A DNA stretch of 64,000 bases from Nemertoderma westbladi (GCA_032718475.1 JAUCBJ010006899.1:1-64000), one strand, 5' to 3'. Counted from the first letter of the stretch, positions 39,208-51,886 are shown. A program made the numbers and translations. The notes: generated from the sequence alone by a model not told the origin.

Positions 39208-41371
39208 TGATAAACAACCGCGACCTCTATACTAACAGCAGAACTGTTGAACAGACTAATACCCGTTAATATCCTTCTGCCAACCTAGTAAGTTCTCGTC
39301 TAACCAATAAGACACAAAGACTGCTCTACTGTTAAGTAAAGGGGCTCAGGAGCGTGATATTACTAAATTGTAAGGGTTGCTAAATACAAAACCGCTACTT
39401 ACCGTTAGATGGCGCTAATCTGCCGTCCGCTAATATATTTACTAATTTTACACAACTCCTGCAAAATCGCTTGTTCCTTTCTCTACCGATTGCTCAATAG
39501 AGAGCTAACTGTTCGAATCTATGAGCCACGCAGGAATAACCAAAACAATAAACCCGAGTCGGCTCCCTAAGCTTACTTAAGACGAGTGCGAGAGGCCTTG
39601 CACTCAGAGTATTCTTACGCCTAATTTTATCACTATTAAAGCACGCTATTACCTACGTCTTTCTAATCGCGAATACTGGGGTTTCTCTAACGTAATGTGT
39701 GAATGCGAGAATATTTAAATATCAAAATGGTACAGTAATTGTCTCTCGTGGATAGTACCACTCTGGGTCTAAAATTGCCTGCAGCTGGCTTTAGGCCAGC
39801 AAATCACTAGCGTTTCGTGCGTACCGAATAGTGCGTTCTAGCTGATTGCCCGCTAATGCAAATAACCGCTCAGCGTGAATAGTTTACAGTACACTAATTA
39901 TTACCTTAGCTACTCTCCGCTATGCTGCGTACTAATTCTTAATTTTTTACTAATTAATTACAGTCACAAATATTTAACAGCGTACTAATTACTAAGAGTT
40001 CCAGAATACGTAATTCTAATTTATCACGCAACAGGTTTCGCTAGTAATAGCCTAAATTGCCGTATTACTTTGACCTAATCAGTAACTAATTGTTGTAACT
40101 AAGAAATAGAAACCAATCAAAGAGAAAAGAGCGCCTACCTAAACATTCACAATCATAGGCACACTTCAATAACACACCAATCAGCGTTAGAAATCACAGT
40201 TTACAATTATGCAATTCACTACTCGTACTCCACACTCAACGTTCGAAACGTTATGATACGTGCAGGCCTCTCCCGGGTACATATAGGACTCCTAACTAAC
40301 CTGATTCCCGCCCCCCTAATACTAAATAGAGACGAAACCTGGATCATCAGCCCCCTAATTACCGTACCGGCGATTGGTCTGCGTACCACAGCGTTAACTT
40401 CCCGACCGCAACGGTGACCCCACGCCAGCGTTGCTCGCTTTGAATCCTCCGCTCTCCCTTAGTCGCCCAACCCCCCGATGTGCCCACCGCCCGCTGGCGC
40501 CTTAGCCCTCCATTACGCTAATAGCTACCGTAGCGGCGCATGCAAATCACAAAGTCTGACAGTCTCAGAAATCCCTTAGGATTATTGCGCAGAAAAGAAT
40601 CACATAGAACCATTAATCAAAGGTAGAAATCATAGTTCAATTGTAATTAGCAGTAATCGAAGGAATTATTGAGAAACACAAGCAAGTAATCGCACTAGCA
40701 AATCATTTCACGAAATTAATCAAATTAGCAAATTGCAGAAAGTACGATATCCTAATACAAAATTAGAGACAGCTCAACAGCAGTGAGAATGTGTCATGTG
40801 AGTGAGAGATTGATGATAGGCTCTACCGGCACACCGCCAATTTATAGGTGATCCGGGTGGGATGATGCAATAGGGTGACTCAATCGCTCTCCTATTGGCT
40901 CTCCAGTCCATGCTAGCATTAGACCAACCTGGAAGCAGTTAATCCAATAAGGAGGCCGGATTGTAGCCCTATTGCTCAAATTATTACCATATATGGTAAT
41001 GGATCACGTCTCTGGCTGCTGAATGGCCAGGACGGCGTCCCTATGCTAGCCCTATCAAACTAATATCAGCAAGCACAAAATCCAGGGTCCGAGTAAACTC
41101 GCTACCCTGGGACTATCTACATATATCCTAATACAAAATTACGTAGGTAGGGCTACATACTATACAAAATGGATGGTTTCAAATATATGGGCGTTTTGAT
41201 TTCCCTACCTAAATACCACTGCGTTATTATGCCTTATCTAAAATATCATGCTGCACAACGGACTAATATTACGTACAGTATAACGGACTAATATTGCATA
41301 CTGCATAACGGACTAATACTGCATACAGTATAACGACTAATAATGTGGATACAGCGCCATATACCGTAACA
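39208..41371 (-). repeat. 5' LTR of BEL/Pao element
   Basis: Partner of 22388-24551, same length and ends. It holds the promoter of the element on the minus strand. A 26-bp subrepeat based on 'ataacggactaata' occurs at 41252-41350. Confidence 0.95.
40841..40996 (-). promoter_or_regulatory. Candidate LTR promoter: CArG box, CCAAT, TATA
   Basis: On the minus strand, in order: CCATATATGG (40987-40996), a perfect CC(A/T)6GG box of the kind bound by SRF/MADS proteins, inside the palindrome attaccatatatggtaat; CCAAT (40894-40898); and CTATAAA (40841-40847). The same three words occur at matching positions in the 3' LTR and in the diverged solo LTR, which supports their being functional. The transcription start is not determined. 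Confidence 0.55.
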
Positions 41372-41376
41372 TCATG
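41372..41376 (+). repeat. Target-site duplication TCATG, right of BEL/Pao element
   Basis: Matches 22383-22387. Confidence 0.95.
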
Positions 41377-43563
41377 CTTGACCTGGGGTAGGTTTTTAGC
41401 AGTTTTAATTTAGAAAATGACCGTTCTGCTGTAATTTTCAATTCAATTTCAATTTCAATCCGGGATAGGCCCGGGCCTTTAATTTCGGAAGTTCACCTTT
41501 CGACATCTTATATATTGCAAAAAACCCAACACCAAAGGTCACCATAAAATGTTTAAGGTTGATCAGTATTTATTCATGAATGTGGGTGATATGATAGGCC
41601 TAATGATAATATGTCGTAGCCGTAGTCATCTAATGCGATCCATGTAGAAATAGACAGACGTATACTGCTTCATTTCATCACTAAGACGACTGCAGCTGCG
41701 CATCCATGTATACACCTCTGTGGAATCTACCGACTTTGGTGGATCTAGATCACCTGCTCATCTGCAGCATCCAATCCAAAACTATTTTCCGTCCTAAATG
41801 AGTTCTAATGAATAAGTTCTTGTCAATGTATTGCTGAACTGTCTTTTCAACTCACTCAAGATGTGATTGATAAATGGCAAAAATACAGTAACTGTATTCT
41901 ATGCCCTGGCAGGATTAGCACGATTGCATAGCACCCAACTATTCTCGGAATCGTGATGTCCTGATTTATTTCTGTAGCAATATTTTTAGCTTCTGTAAAT
42001 ATTTTACTAGAGACGGGCCTAGCGGCCCGTGAAGCAAGTCGTAGGAGACAGTACGAGTCAAGTAAAAGCTTTTTGTTCTGTCTGATAATAAATTAGTGTG
42101 AGCGTAGTCCCGGTGGTGTGCGATAAATTTTCTAGACAACTTCAAACTATAATTATTATGTTGTAATCATCTAATGAATTATAAAAGCTGTTGTGATTAT
42201 AGAAGATAGAGAGCAGTTAGCGAAATGATTATTTTGTTCTATCGGATAGAGTAGTCAGAGAGGAGTCGAGGTGTCAATTGATTAATAATAATAACAGCAG
42301 TTGTCATGAATTCAAAACCATCGCGCACAAGAAGTGATTAGACAAATTCTTTCTTATTTTTGTAATAAATAAAACAAGTTGAGATGTTTCAATGTAAAAC
42401 GCGATTAACAATTTACACTGTTCAATGTAAACCACGATATTAATTAAATACAACAATTATATTATTATTATAACAGATTTTTATATTTCAAACTATAATG
42501 TTAGCCTTATGGAGAATCATTATGAGGATGAGTAAGCATGCAGCCTCCACAGTATTAATGTTGGCACAAAGATTTCAAAATAAAACAATAATTAGATGAG
42601 AGCAATCAATAATAGCCACCACACTGTGTAACTAACAGTTATTTAGCTTGCACGCCAATTAATTAACATTGGGAAGAGTTATTCAGCTGAGACTGTAATA
42701 GCCAGCTAAACCAGTTAATGTTTGCTTACTGTCTGGGTTGTAGAGTAGAGTGATAATACTTGCACAGAAAGTACTGCTTTGTTAGTTGGTATTGAATGCA
42801 TTACCAGGCCATCTCTATACATTTTTCATGAGTGCCAGCTTGTGTTTTTATCATTGCGTCTATGGCAATTTTCGTGTTTTGGGGCTATTTTTCGAAATAA
42901 AACAAGTTGAGATGTTTCAATTTAAACCGCAAATTCACTTAGAAATCTATTTTCATGGTTCATGCAAATTTTCATCAAAATCGTTAGCGCCGTTTTTGCT
43001 CAAGGTCAGTAGCCAGTAGTCCGTAGCTTTTTGTTCTTAAAGTAATAAAATAAAAAATAAAATAATCAAGTCTAACTAACGACTTGCTAACTAAATGATA
43101 CCTCATACTGTAGTTTTCCCTTATTGACTTGAACGACTTTATCTCTTCATGAAATGTGCATATGCCTGTCCAATATTGTTTCTGCAATTCTGTAGGGCCT
43201 CGTTCAAAACTCTTTGCTGAAATGAACTAACAGCAGTCTTTAGTGAAATGATTACATTGAAATATTATTATTTATATTTATTTATTCAATATTTATAATA
43301 AGTATTGCGCTTGGATTGACTAGGATTGCGCTTGATTTTGCTTTTTTACCTTGCGAAAAATAAGAAAAATTAGAAAATGTGAAAATATTTTTGTATTGAA
43401 ATAGCATCGAATTAGAAAAGATTTGCATGTAATTTGAGCAAAATCCATACACACACTCAAAAGTTATTACAACTTTAGTGGCTGCATGGCATATACCAAA
43501 TCAGAACTCAATATCCAATATTGGTTTATGTAGTAATGAGGCTGTCTACAGTATTTACATAAT
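41377..43563. other. Non-coding stretch
   Basis: AT-rich with no gene recognised. A 27-base phrase containing 'aaaacaagttgagatgtttc' occurs twice, at about 42367 and 42896. A short CAATTT microsatellite lies at about 41440. Confidence 0.55.
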
Positions 43564-43754
43564 GGCCCGTATGCATAAAACACTTACGACGATCGTACTG
43601 TAACTTTACGATGATCGTAAATATAATTGGTATGCATAAACATTTCCGATAATTGTGACTTTGTGATGATCGTAACTTTACGATTGCTAATACCTGCCCG
43701 TAAAAGTTACGATAGGGATTGCTATCAGCTGAGATTAACAGGTTGCCAGGCAAC
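43564..43754 (+). repeat. Harbinger left terminal inverted repeat
   Basis: About 190 bp dense in TTACGAT and ATCGTAA words that pair with each other, ending in GTTGCCAGGCAAC. Such repeated sub-sites are plausible transposase or Myb-protein binding sites. Confidence 0.85.
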
Positions 43755-44770
43755 TTGCCAAAACAATACTGTTTAATGTGGGTATACTGTAGCTGCTTTG
43801 TTATGTTTACGTTACCGGTATGGACACACAATTCTGCATCAGCTACAGTATATTGGCGAGCGACTTAGTGAGTACTGCCATAATGGTTTTACTTATAAGT
43901 ATTCGCACATGCTAAAATGTGGAAACAGCTGGAAATACCTAGGAACACCTGTTTACCTGTACCTGTAACGTGCATTTTTTTAAAACATGTTTGACAACAA
44001 AGGGTAAATTACTAGGTAGGCCCTACAATGATAATTTGTTAACAAACTGCACAACTCCCCCCCCCCCCCCCCCACCCACATTTTTCTAGAAATCGTAATG
44101 AAACTGTATGAAATTTGAAACAGAGATAGTAGTTGAGTTTGAATTTTTATCTTCGCTACAAGCGTTAGAAAAACGTACTGTATCTCCTTCGATATTGCAC
44201 CAGTTACAGCACAGTTATTCTTCGACCTTCTAGTAATTACTGTAGTTAGTAGGCCATACGACAGCTGACCTTGCAAGGATTCCAAATATGTATAATCATT
44301 TGAATTTGGTTGGAAAATGGCTGAGCCATGGGTATTCGAATGTTGTATGGAACATATGTACTGTCTGGCCATAATGTCTGACCACAGAAAATGAAAGCAT
44401 TGCAAATCCGACTAGCCCGTTTCCGACTCGTTTCCCCTATAATACAAGTGTGCATGGCGTTAAAATACTTTGCATCTTTTTGAATATTTCGCAACTTCAA
44501 AATTGTAATACAAATGCAGAAGTTCCAATCAGAGGTTGGATGGAAGAGTGAGCGGTGAATTGTAGCGAATCATGATGGTCCCATGTTCGAAACCGGTTGA
44601 ATATTTGACTTTATACACAAGTATGAAAATCGAGGAAACCGTGAAAGTGTGTGGTTCAACAGTCAGATAGTAACACAGTAACAGTCTGTCGTGCTGATTT
44701 ACCGGTTGTATTGGTTTTTTCAAACTATTTTGGATTTGTTGTTTCTACCTACATCCAACATATTTTGCAC

Positions 44771-45547
44771 ATGGAACCTACCAAAAGGAAAAAGAACTTT
44801 CCACCACTTCACTCATCATCACCGCTTCCCGGAGCAAGTATGGTTAGCCTTAGCGGTAGGCCTGCCGGTACCGGTACAACCGCTAAACGCACCAGTCTTC
44901 CATTAGGCCTAAAGCGAACCACTTCAGGCCCAGGATCAGGCTCTAAACAACAACAACGTGAAGCTAAGTCTACCAACTTCTCAATGTTCCTACCATGCGA
45001 TGACTGCCCTGCTTTGTTCTCAAACCCAGTCGAGTTGGAACAACACCGGAACGTATCCCATGCAAAGGACGATGATGACAGCGAAATTGAACTGGTTTCA
45101 GTGGATTCAGAAACCTCTTGCAGCCAATGCCGCCTATGCCACCGCAATGGTTCGGAATTTAAGGACCAATGGGTTGGCTGCTGGGGTGGATATGATTTTT
45201 GGATCTGTTGCGACTGTGCATACAAAGAACTTCCCTTTCACTTCACTTTCCTATCGAAATTCTCTGAGGTTCAGCGATGGGATGGTTCCGCTATCGGTGC
45301 GGATATACGTATACGGCCGGGTCAGTCCCCAGAAACCTGTAAACTGCGACAAGAGCGAGCTCGCGAGGTCTACCAACTCAACAAGGATATAAAAGACTCT
45401 GACGGTGACAAAGCGGTAATCAGTTACAGCACTCGTCTGGATGGGTCCATATGGAAATTCACAAAGCATGAGGACGGTAAATGGAAACAAGACCAAGCTT
45501 GGGAATACAAGGGCCACTCTGGCAAACCCCTTTCTCAGGGAAACTGA
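44771..45547 (+). CDS. CR1-like ORF 1, zinc-finger protein (258 aa)
   Basis: An intact frame from an ATG at 44771. After a Ser/Gly/Lys-rich N-terminus it has a classical C2H2 finger (C76, C79, H92, H97) and then a Cys-rich PHD-like segment starting C117-x2-C120-x2-C123-H124, with C137 and a C146/C147/C149 cluster. CR1-group ORF 1 proteins are nucleic-acid-binding chaperones in the element RNP, and several carry PHD-like fingers. The last 67 bases overlap ORF 2 in another frame. No disabling change was seen, unlike ORF 2. Confidence 0.75.
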   Translation: MEPTKRKKNFPPLHSSSPLPGASMVSLSGRPAGTGTTAKRTSLPLGLKRTTSGPGSGSKQQQREAKSTNFSMFLPCDDCPALFSNPVELEQHRNVSHAKDDDDSEIELVSVDSETSCSQCRLCHRNGSEFKDQWVGCWGGYDFWICCDCAYKELPFHFTFLSKFSEVQRWDGSAIGADIRIRPGQSPETCKLRQERAREVYQLNKDIKDSDGDKAVISYSTRLDGSIWKFTKHEDGKWKQDQAWEYKGHSGKPLSQGN

Positions 45548-48353
45548 TAGGAGGAGAGGACCGCAATTCATCCGATCGCGACTGCAGATCGAATCAGCCA
45601 CCTGAAATACCGAAACCTTTGCTCAATTGTTGTAGCTTCAATGCCCAATCGATTTGTAATAAACTTCCTGATCTTAATGCGCTACTTTCCATCTGTGACT
45701 TAGACGTTACAGCAAAACGTGGCTCACTGACTCTGTACCCGATGCATTGATTAATGGGGATAACAAATATAGAGTTTTCCGTAAGGATCGTAAGTCACGG
45801 GGTGGGGGATGTGCATTATTGATCAAAAACACTATTAAATGTGTTCCAGTTTCTACATCTAATTATGTAGGTGAATCTGAGATTGTTGCGGTAGACCTTG
45901 TGGGTAACACACCTGTGCGCATGGTCTGTGTTTACCGAGCTCCCAGCTCGACATCAGTTAATGACGAGCTGTTGATTACTGCCCTTTCCGATTTGTGCGA
46001 TGTAAATTTTCCATGTATTTTTGTAGGGGATTTTAATCTTCCTGATTTTGACTGGAAAGAGTTTTTGTACCCAGATCAAATGTTGTACAATAGGTTTGCG
46101 CTTTTTACATTAGAGAATGGTTTATCGCAGCTGCAATTTGAACCCACTAGGGAGTCTAATGTTTTGGATCTTGTTTTCTCATCCGATGACATGGTTGTTT
46201 CCAGTGTAGCCACATTAACTGGTTTTTCCACTAGCGATCATGATTCTGTTACTTTTAATGTTTTAGCACCAGATCAGTACGTAGATGAGTTTAAACATGG
46301 TTACTATGATTTTAAACATGCGAATTATCCTGATTTTACTTATTTTATTGACGGTTTTAATTGGTGCGAACAATTTCAAACGTGCGATACAGTAGACGAC
46401 TTTTGGTGCACTTTAGTTCCTTATTCCCTTTAAGAAATTTAAACCAAATGTGAAAATGCATCCAGCTTTTGTAAACAACCTTCAAAGGAAGAAAAAAAAT
46501 AATTTGGCGCCGTAGACACACACCGAGCAGTATGTTAGAATACAAAAAAGTCGCACTTGCAGCATCACGAGCAGCGTTTAGAGCTGCATGTGTTAAAGAA
46601 AACAAAATTTTATCGTTGGGAAAGCCGGATGCAATTTTTAAGTACGTAAATTCGAAAAGGGTAAACAAGTCTGGTATATCACCGCTAAAATTTGGTGGTA
46701 GTACTGGTGTCGATGATGCTACCAAAGCTCACATATTTTTAACTGTGTTGTCCGAAAATTTTACTGTAGATAATAATGTTGTGCCTGATTTTTCCCGCAG
46801 AGTGCCTCAAGGTGTTAATATTTCTAAGATTGACTTTTCACCTGTTAATGTATATACAATGCTACGTAAGATTTCAGCTAAAGTTAGCAGGACGCCTGAT
46901 GGATTGCCAAGCTTTCTTTTTTCGAAACTTTCATATCTGCGCCCCTGTCTGCTATATTTACCGTTTAGTTCGAAACAAATATGCTTCCATCGATTTGGCT
47001 CACCGCTGACGTCATTCCACTGTTTAAAAAGGGCAATCCATCTGACCCCTACAACTATCGTCCCATTTCATTAACCTGTATAGCTTGCAAGCTAATGGAA
47101 ATGTGTATTAAATATGAATTATCAGCATATTTACTTAGACTTAAACTAATTACAAAAGCACAGCATGGTTTTTTAAAGCGCAAATCCACATGTACTCAAT
47201 TACTTTAATCTGTGAACGAATGGTTTAAATAAATTGACTGCCGTGATGCATTTGATGTAATTTATATTGATTTTGCTAAAGCCTTCGATTCCGTTGTTCA
47301 TACTAAACTTATAGCCAAATTATGTAGTTATGGTATTAGCGGTAATCTTATTGGTTGGTTGAAAGCCTTTCTTTCAAATCGTACTCAACGCGTACTTGTT
47401 GCAAATAATTATTCAAATTATTGTAAAGTGATTTCTGGAACTCCTCAGGGGACGGTTCTGGGGACGTTATTATTTGTGTTGTACATAAATGATTTACCGG
47501 ATACTATACACCAAGTAGAGTGCAAATTATTCGCAGATGACGCTAAACTGTTTGCACCATCTGCTAATCGGACATTTTGAGTTCTGCTTTATCTGGTCTA
47601 GAATGCTGGGCTACAGAATGGCAACTTACTATAGCTGCTCACAAATTTCACGTGCTATATCTTGTTGGTAACAACAACCGTACCCAGTATTGCCTTTACA
47701 ATAAGATTTTTAAAGAAGAAACTTATTGCAAAGACTTAGGTGTCACAATATCAAACAATTTAAAATTTGACAAGTACTGTCGTGAGAAAGTTGCTAAGGC
47801 CTACAAAATTGTGAATATGATTTTCCGCTGTTTTTACACAAAGAATCGACAAGCCATCATGCTTGCTTATAAATCGTACGCATGTCCCTTATTAGAATAT
47901 TGTACTCCTGTATGGTCCCCATTCCTGCTCACGTCTATTGACCTAGTGGAGAGTGTACAGCGGTACTTTACACGTAGACTTTACTTACGGTGCAGATTGT
48001 CACGTAATAATTACATCGACCATCTCAACTTTCTTTCTTTGCAACCTTTAGAATTGAGACGTATTATTTTCGACCTCAAAATGGTATTTTCCATTGAGCA
48101 CAATTTAGTCGATCTTAACTTCGATGATTTCTTCCACCGGCCAACCAGACCCGGGCTCAGAGGTCACAATCATAAATTGTTTGTAAATAGAACCAGACTC
48201 AATCAATGTAAACACTATTTTGCTAACCGTGTTGTGCCTATTTGGAACTCGTTGCCTGCTGGTATTGTTGAATCAAACAGTAATACAACTTTTTCGCATC
48301 TCATCACTGATCACAATTTATTGGAGTTTTGTCACTTTGATCGCCATATGTAA
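45481..48353 (+). pseudogene. CR1-like ORF 2, endonuclease and reverse transcriptase
   Basis: It begins in the 45481 frame (NCCSFNAQSICNKLPDLNAL, the CR1-type endonuclease start). A shift near 45703-45715 falls at the position of the usual ETWL catalytic Glu motif. The frame at 45747-46433 keeps VGDFNLPDFDW and TSDHDSV, the catalytic Asp/His motifs. More breaks follow near 46435-46530, near 46960, at 47206-47250 and at 47578. RT motifs seen are KGNPSDPYNYRPISLT, IDFAKAFDSV, SGTPQGTVLG and KLFADDAKLF. The final frame (47577-48353) is the C-terminal region with a PIWNSLP-type ending. About six breaks make it non-functional. Confidence 0.8.
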
Positions 48354-48739
48354 TATTTTAAGTGGTGTGTATTGTTAATATCAATAAATTAGGACTCTGC
48401 GGGGAGTATATGAAGGACTATTATTTTCTAATTTTATTTTTTGTATTTTTACTGTATTTTTTGGTAATTTATAAGATTGTACTATAATGAAACTAATATG
48501 CATAATATTGTATTTAACTGTTTAAAAATCAGTTCAACCTACTGTATGACGTATTCTCCGTATTCTCATACATTTAAATATGATTTACAGTACATAGAAC
48601 ATATATATTATGTAATAACTGTGTAATTTTAATAGATCGTCCCTAAATAGACAGCCTGGGCGGTCTCTCTCCTCAAATCATACTGTGTAGGCCTATTGTT
48701 TTTATTCACTGTTTGTATTTAATTAAAGATGAGTGTGTA

Positions 48740-49563
48740 TTAATTAAAAAATTTAAATTAGGGACTTTCCAAGTAAATGTAGGGGATATATGTTGGTCAG
48801 AGCGCATCAGTCCTCTGTATCTCGAACTGTCCACTGCGTCTCTACAGCTTTAGCATCGAAATCAAACCAGTTCATATTTTTCCATGAGGACAATGACGCT
48901 GTTCTTAATAAGGCTGCTTTTCAATTAAAATCCGGAATTCCTAATATCCTTGATGCGGTTGATTGCACCCATGTCCGTATCCAGCGGCCAACAATAGAAC
49001 CCATATCCTACTACAACAGGAAGGGGTTTCACTCTGTAAATGTCCAAGCAGTGTGTAATGCTAATTACATATTTAGCCATGTCACTGCGAAGTGGCCTGG
49101 TTCAGTACATGATGCAAGGATATTCGCGGAAAGTTCCTTGCCATCAAGTTTGGAGGAATGGCGTCTGTTGGGTATTTTATTAGTTTACAGTGCATTTACC
49201 CTAACGCATTATCTTTTAACGCCATGCAAATCGGCGCTAAATTGCGCACAATGTGCCTTTAATAAAAGGCAGGCACAGACACGGATCGTTATAGAATGTG
49301 CCTTTGGTAAATTGAAAAGACGGTTCCCGTGTTTATCAGCTACAGCCAACACATTCCGACTGAAACTGGACAGGGTGTGCAATATGATTGTGGCTGTATT
49401 CGTCTTGCACAATATAGCCACTCATCGTCAGATACCGTTGCCACTTGGTGAAGATGAAATCCCTGGTGATAACTGTGGTGATGATAATATGTGCGATGGC
49501 GAAGATCAACATCATGACCCCGATACTGCTCCTGGGGTAGACTTGCGGAACCACTTGACCTGA
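48740..49563 (+). pseudogene. HARBI1-like DDE transposase of the Harbinger element
   Basis: The main frame is 48790-49563. HQSSVSRTVH is the helix-turn-helix end. DAVDCTHVRIQRP carries Asp58, KWPGSVHDARIF carries Asp108, and TRIVIECAFGKLKRRFP carries Glu169, in the order of PIF/Harbinger nucleases. The usual GDSxYP segment with the second catalytic Asp is replaced by LLGILLVYSAF, so the D-D-E triad is incomplete. Upstream, GTFQVNVGD (about 48762-48788) resembles the family but is in another frame. The N-terminus may be in a separate exon or lost. The tail is acidic. HARBI1-type transposases act with a Myb-like partner, and one is encoded at 51160-51886. Confidence 0.8.
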
Positions 49564-51159
49564 TCTAATTATACATATACAATATTTAGAACATTGCTAC
49601 AATTTAATTAAATTTAAAATTAAAATTTTCATTTAATTTCATTTAAGTTTTAGACACATACTGTATATAAAGGCCTAATAGTTAACAGGACCGTACATTA
49701 TGTGCTTGTCAATAAGGTTTTATTTTCATTAGAATAAATTGGTATAAGTAAAGGAAACATTAGATTTATTTAAAAGCTTATCACAATAGACTTCCGACTT
49801 TCTTTCGAACTAATTCCCTCCCTATTAACCAGCCAGTATCTTCTTCCTAGAAATATACCCAGGACAGGCGGGGACAATCGTATACAAACTATTTTCTTCT
49901 ATATTTTTATACAACCATGACCTCTACTACATTATAGTATCTAGGTCATGATACAGGACAACCATCATTTCTACATCTTGTATAATTTATCTAGCATTTG
50001 GAAGGCCTAGTATTTAAAGCCAACTCCTGCAAACAAAATGAAAATAATAAAGTGTTACTAATTCGATTAGTAAATAAGATTATATTTAAGATATCAGATT
50101 ATACAGTATTTATGATTAGTATATATTATATATACTGTATATATCTACAGTATGTCGCGAATGCAATGACTGGGATCTAAGTGCAATATATGGGCAATTG
50201 TGTACAGACATAGTATCTAGATATGTACCTACCGTACTGCCTAATATAATAATGTAGCATACTGACTGACTGATTGAATTACCGTATGTGCTGATAATAC
50301 TGCTGTACTTCAGATTGATGATATTGATAAATATATATATTAAACTGTTTAGCGATAAATGATACTTTATTCTATTCCACTTATATTCGCTACACAGTAT
50401 ATATTTACTACAAATTCCTATTATAGCACATAGTAGGAAAAATAATAATAATTTTTCTAAATAAATAGGAAAGTAATAAAAATCGCCACACGTCCAGGTC
50501 TCACAACCATATAAAATTGAAGAGACTGCGAAAGCACGAAAAACATGCAGGTTAAGCCACAATGGATAGAGTCTGTGATTAACTAAAAAGCTAAGAATAT
50601 AGAGACATGTTTGGTCTTCTCACTTGCATGAGATTTAATTGCACCCTTTAGACATCAATTGCACAATCGGGGATCCAAAATATATATTGACCATGACAAA
50701 AAACCGTCAGGAGTAAAATATTTCAATAACCCAATTATACACCTATATAACATATACGACTACACAGTATTACACATGAATGTATTACATACAGTATGTA
50801 CAAAATACTGTACTGTAGCACAAAAATACGGAATCCAAATAACGTAAATTAAATATATAAATTTGATCGATTAGAAACGAAGTAAATTAATTATAAATTA
50901 AATTAAAATGCATAAATTTGTATCTACTCAAATAATAGTACAGTATCATGTCTGACGATGTTTACAATAAAGGTCGCCTAAGGCCTACTACTGCACTGTA
51001 TACTCTCATGGACGAACATACTCTATGTACCTTTAACTTACAACACAAATACAACAAACTGTGTTGTACAGTAAAAAATACTGCTGTAAAAGTACTGGTT
51101 GGTTATACTGTACTGCGTAGGCCTACTGAGTGACTGCAATACAGAGTTGCGAATTTCTG
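49564..51159. other. Harbinger interior without recognised gene
   Basis: AT-rich sequence between the convergent transposase and Myb-like genes. No gene was seen. Confidence 0.5.
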
Positions 51160-51886
51160 AGTTTTTTTACTTCTTAGAATCTCAAGTTTCTCCCTGGCAA
51201 TTGCCGTCTTAACTTTAATAAGTTCAGTCTCTGCGAGATGTTTATCCCTCTCCGCCAATAAGGCGATCAATATCAGCTTTCGTCACAGCCTTACAGGTAG
51301 CGGCACTAATGGCCTTTGAAGGTCGAGTTGGGACGATTGAGATTGATGGCTGAATAATTTTAGGAGCACTATCGCTATCATTAACTATTATAGACGTCTA
51401 GGTCTGCGATGTTTCTCCTGACTCCTTCTCAACTATTTATATTAATTCATCAATGTCGTCGGTGCTGCGTGACTGACGTTGTCGTTGATCATAGGTTGAA
51501 CAAGCACCCGGTATACCTTCTACCACAACCGTCGGCAAGATGTCGTGTATAATCAATCTTACCCAACACGGAAGATCGGCGACCGTACCCCCGCCGCTCT
51601 AGTTTTTTAGTTTATCATGATCTTGTTTGATAGCCTTCGCACTATAAACAAGGTCATTGTATCGGGTACGAGTTGATTTATAATTAGTGAATGTACTGGC
51701 GGAGATGGCGTTTACTGTAATCGTTATATCCTCCCTGATTTTCTTGTGAATTAAAGACTTTTTGGGGTCTTGGAGGTCGGACTTTTTCTCCTTTATTAGA
51801 TTGAGAAAAAATATACTAGTTTTTGCATCTAAATTTCGTTTTCATTTTTTCTTGTCGCCATCTTTATAAGGATGTGAAAAAGCCAT
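51160..51886 (-). pseudogene. Myb/SANT-like accessory gene of the Harbinger element
   Basis: An ATG at 51886 is followed by a short basic start and a stop. The next open piece contains FLNLIKEKKSDLQDPKKS, ITVNAISAS and RTRYNDLVYSAKAIKQDHD, the trihelix/Myb-SANT pattern, then SGGG and a PTVVVEGIPGACSTYDQ piece typical of Harbinger Myb-like proteins. In related elements this protein binds subterminal sites and brings the transposase into the nucleus. At least three in-frame stops are present. Orientation is convergent with the transposase. Confidence 0.65.

Larger units (their letters stand above)
22388..41371 (-). mobile_element. Complete BEL/Pao-type LTR retrotransposon, 18,984 bp
   Basis: Two 2,164-bp LTRs with TG...CA ends, identical length and about four mismatches seen by eye, bracket the unit. 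TCATG flanks both sides. The minus-strand order is 5' LTR (39208-41371), leader, coiled-coil ORF, Gag-PR-RT-RNase H frame, integrase, two extra ORFs, 3' LTR (22388-24551). The DTAS protease, YMDD reverse transcriptase and the RNase H/H2C2/integrase style are those of BEL/Pao. The internal region is visibly more GC-rich than its surroundings. At 19 kb it is about twice or more the size of typical BEL/Pao elements. The extra length comes from the long LTRs, the N-terminal coiled-coil ORF and the two 3' ORFs. Confidence 0.95.
44771..48400 (+). mobile_element. CR1/L2-like non-LTR retrotransposon
   Basis: ORF 1 (zinc fingers) followed by overlapping ORF 2 (endonuclease and RT). Coding ends at 48353 with a short 3' region containing AATAAA near 48381. 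The 5' boundary and any target duplication could not be fixed. It lies inside the Harbinger element and is therefore younger than it. Confidence 0.8.
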
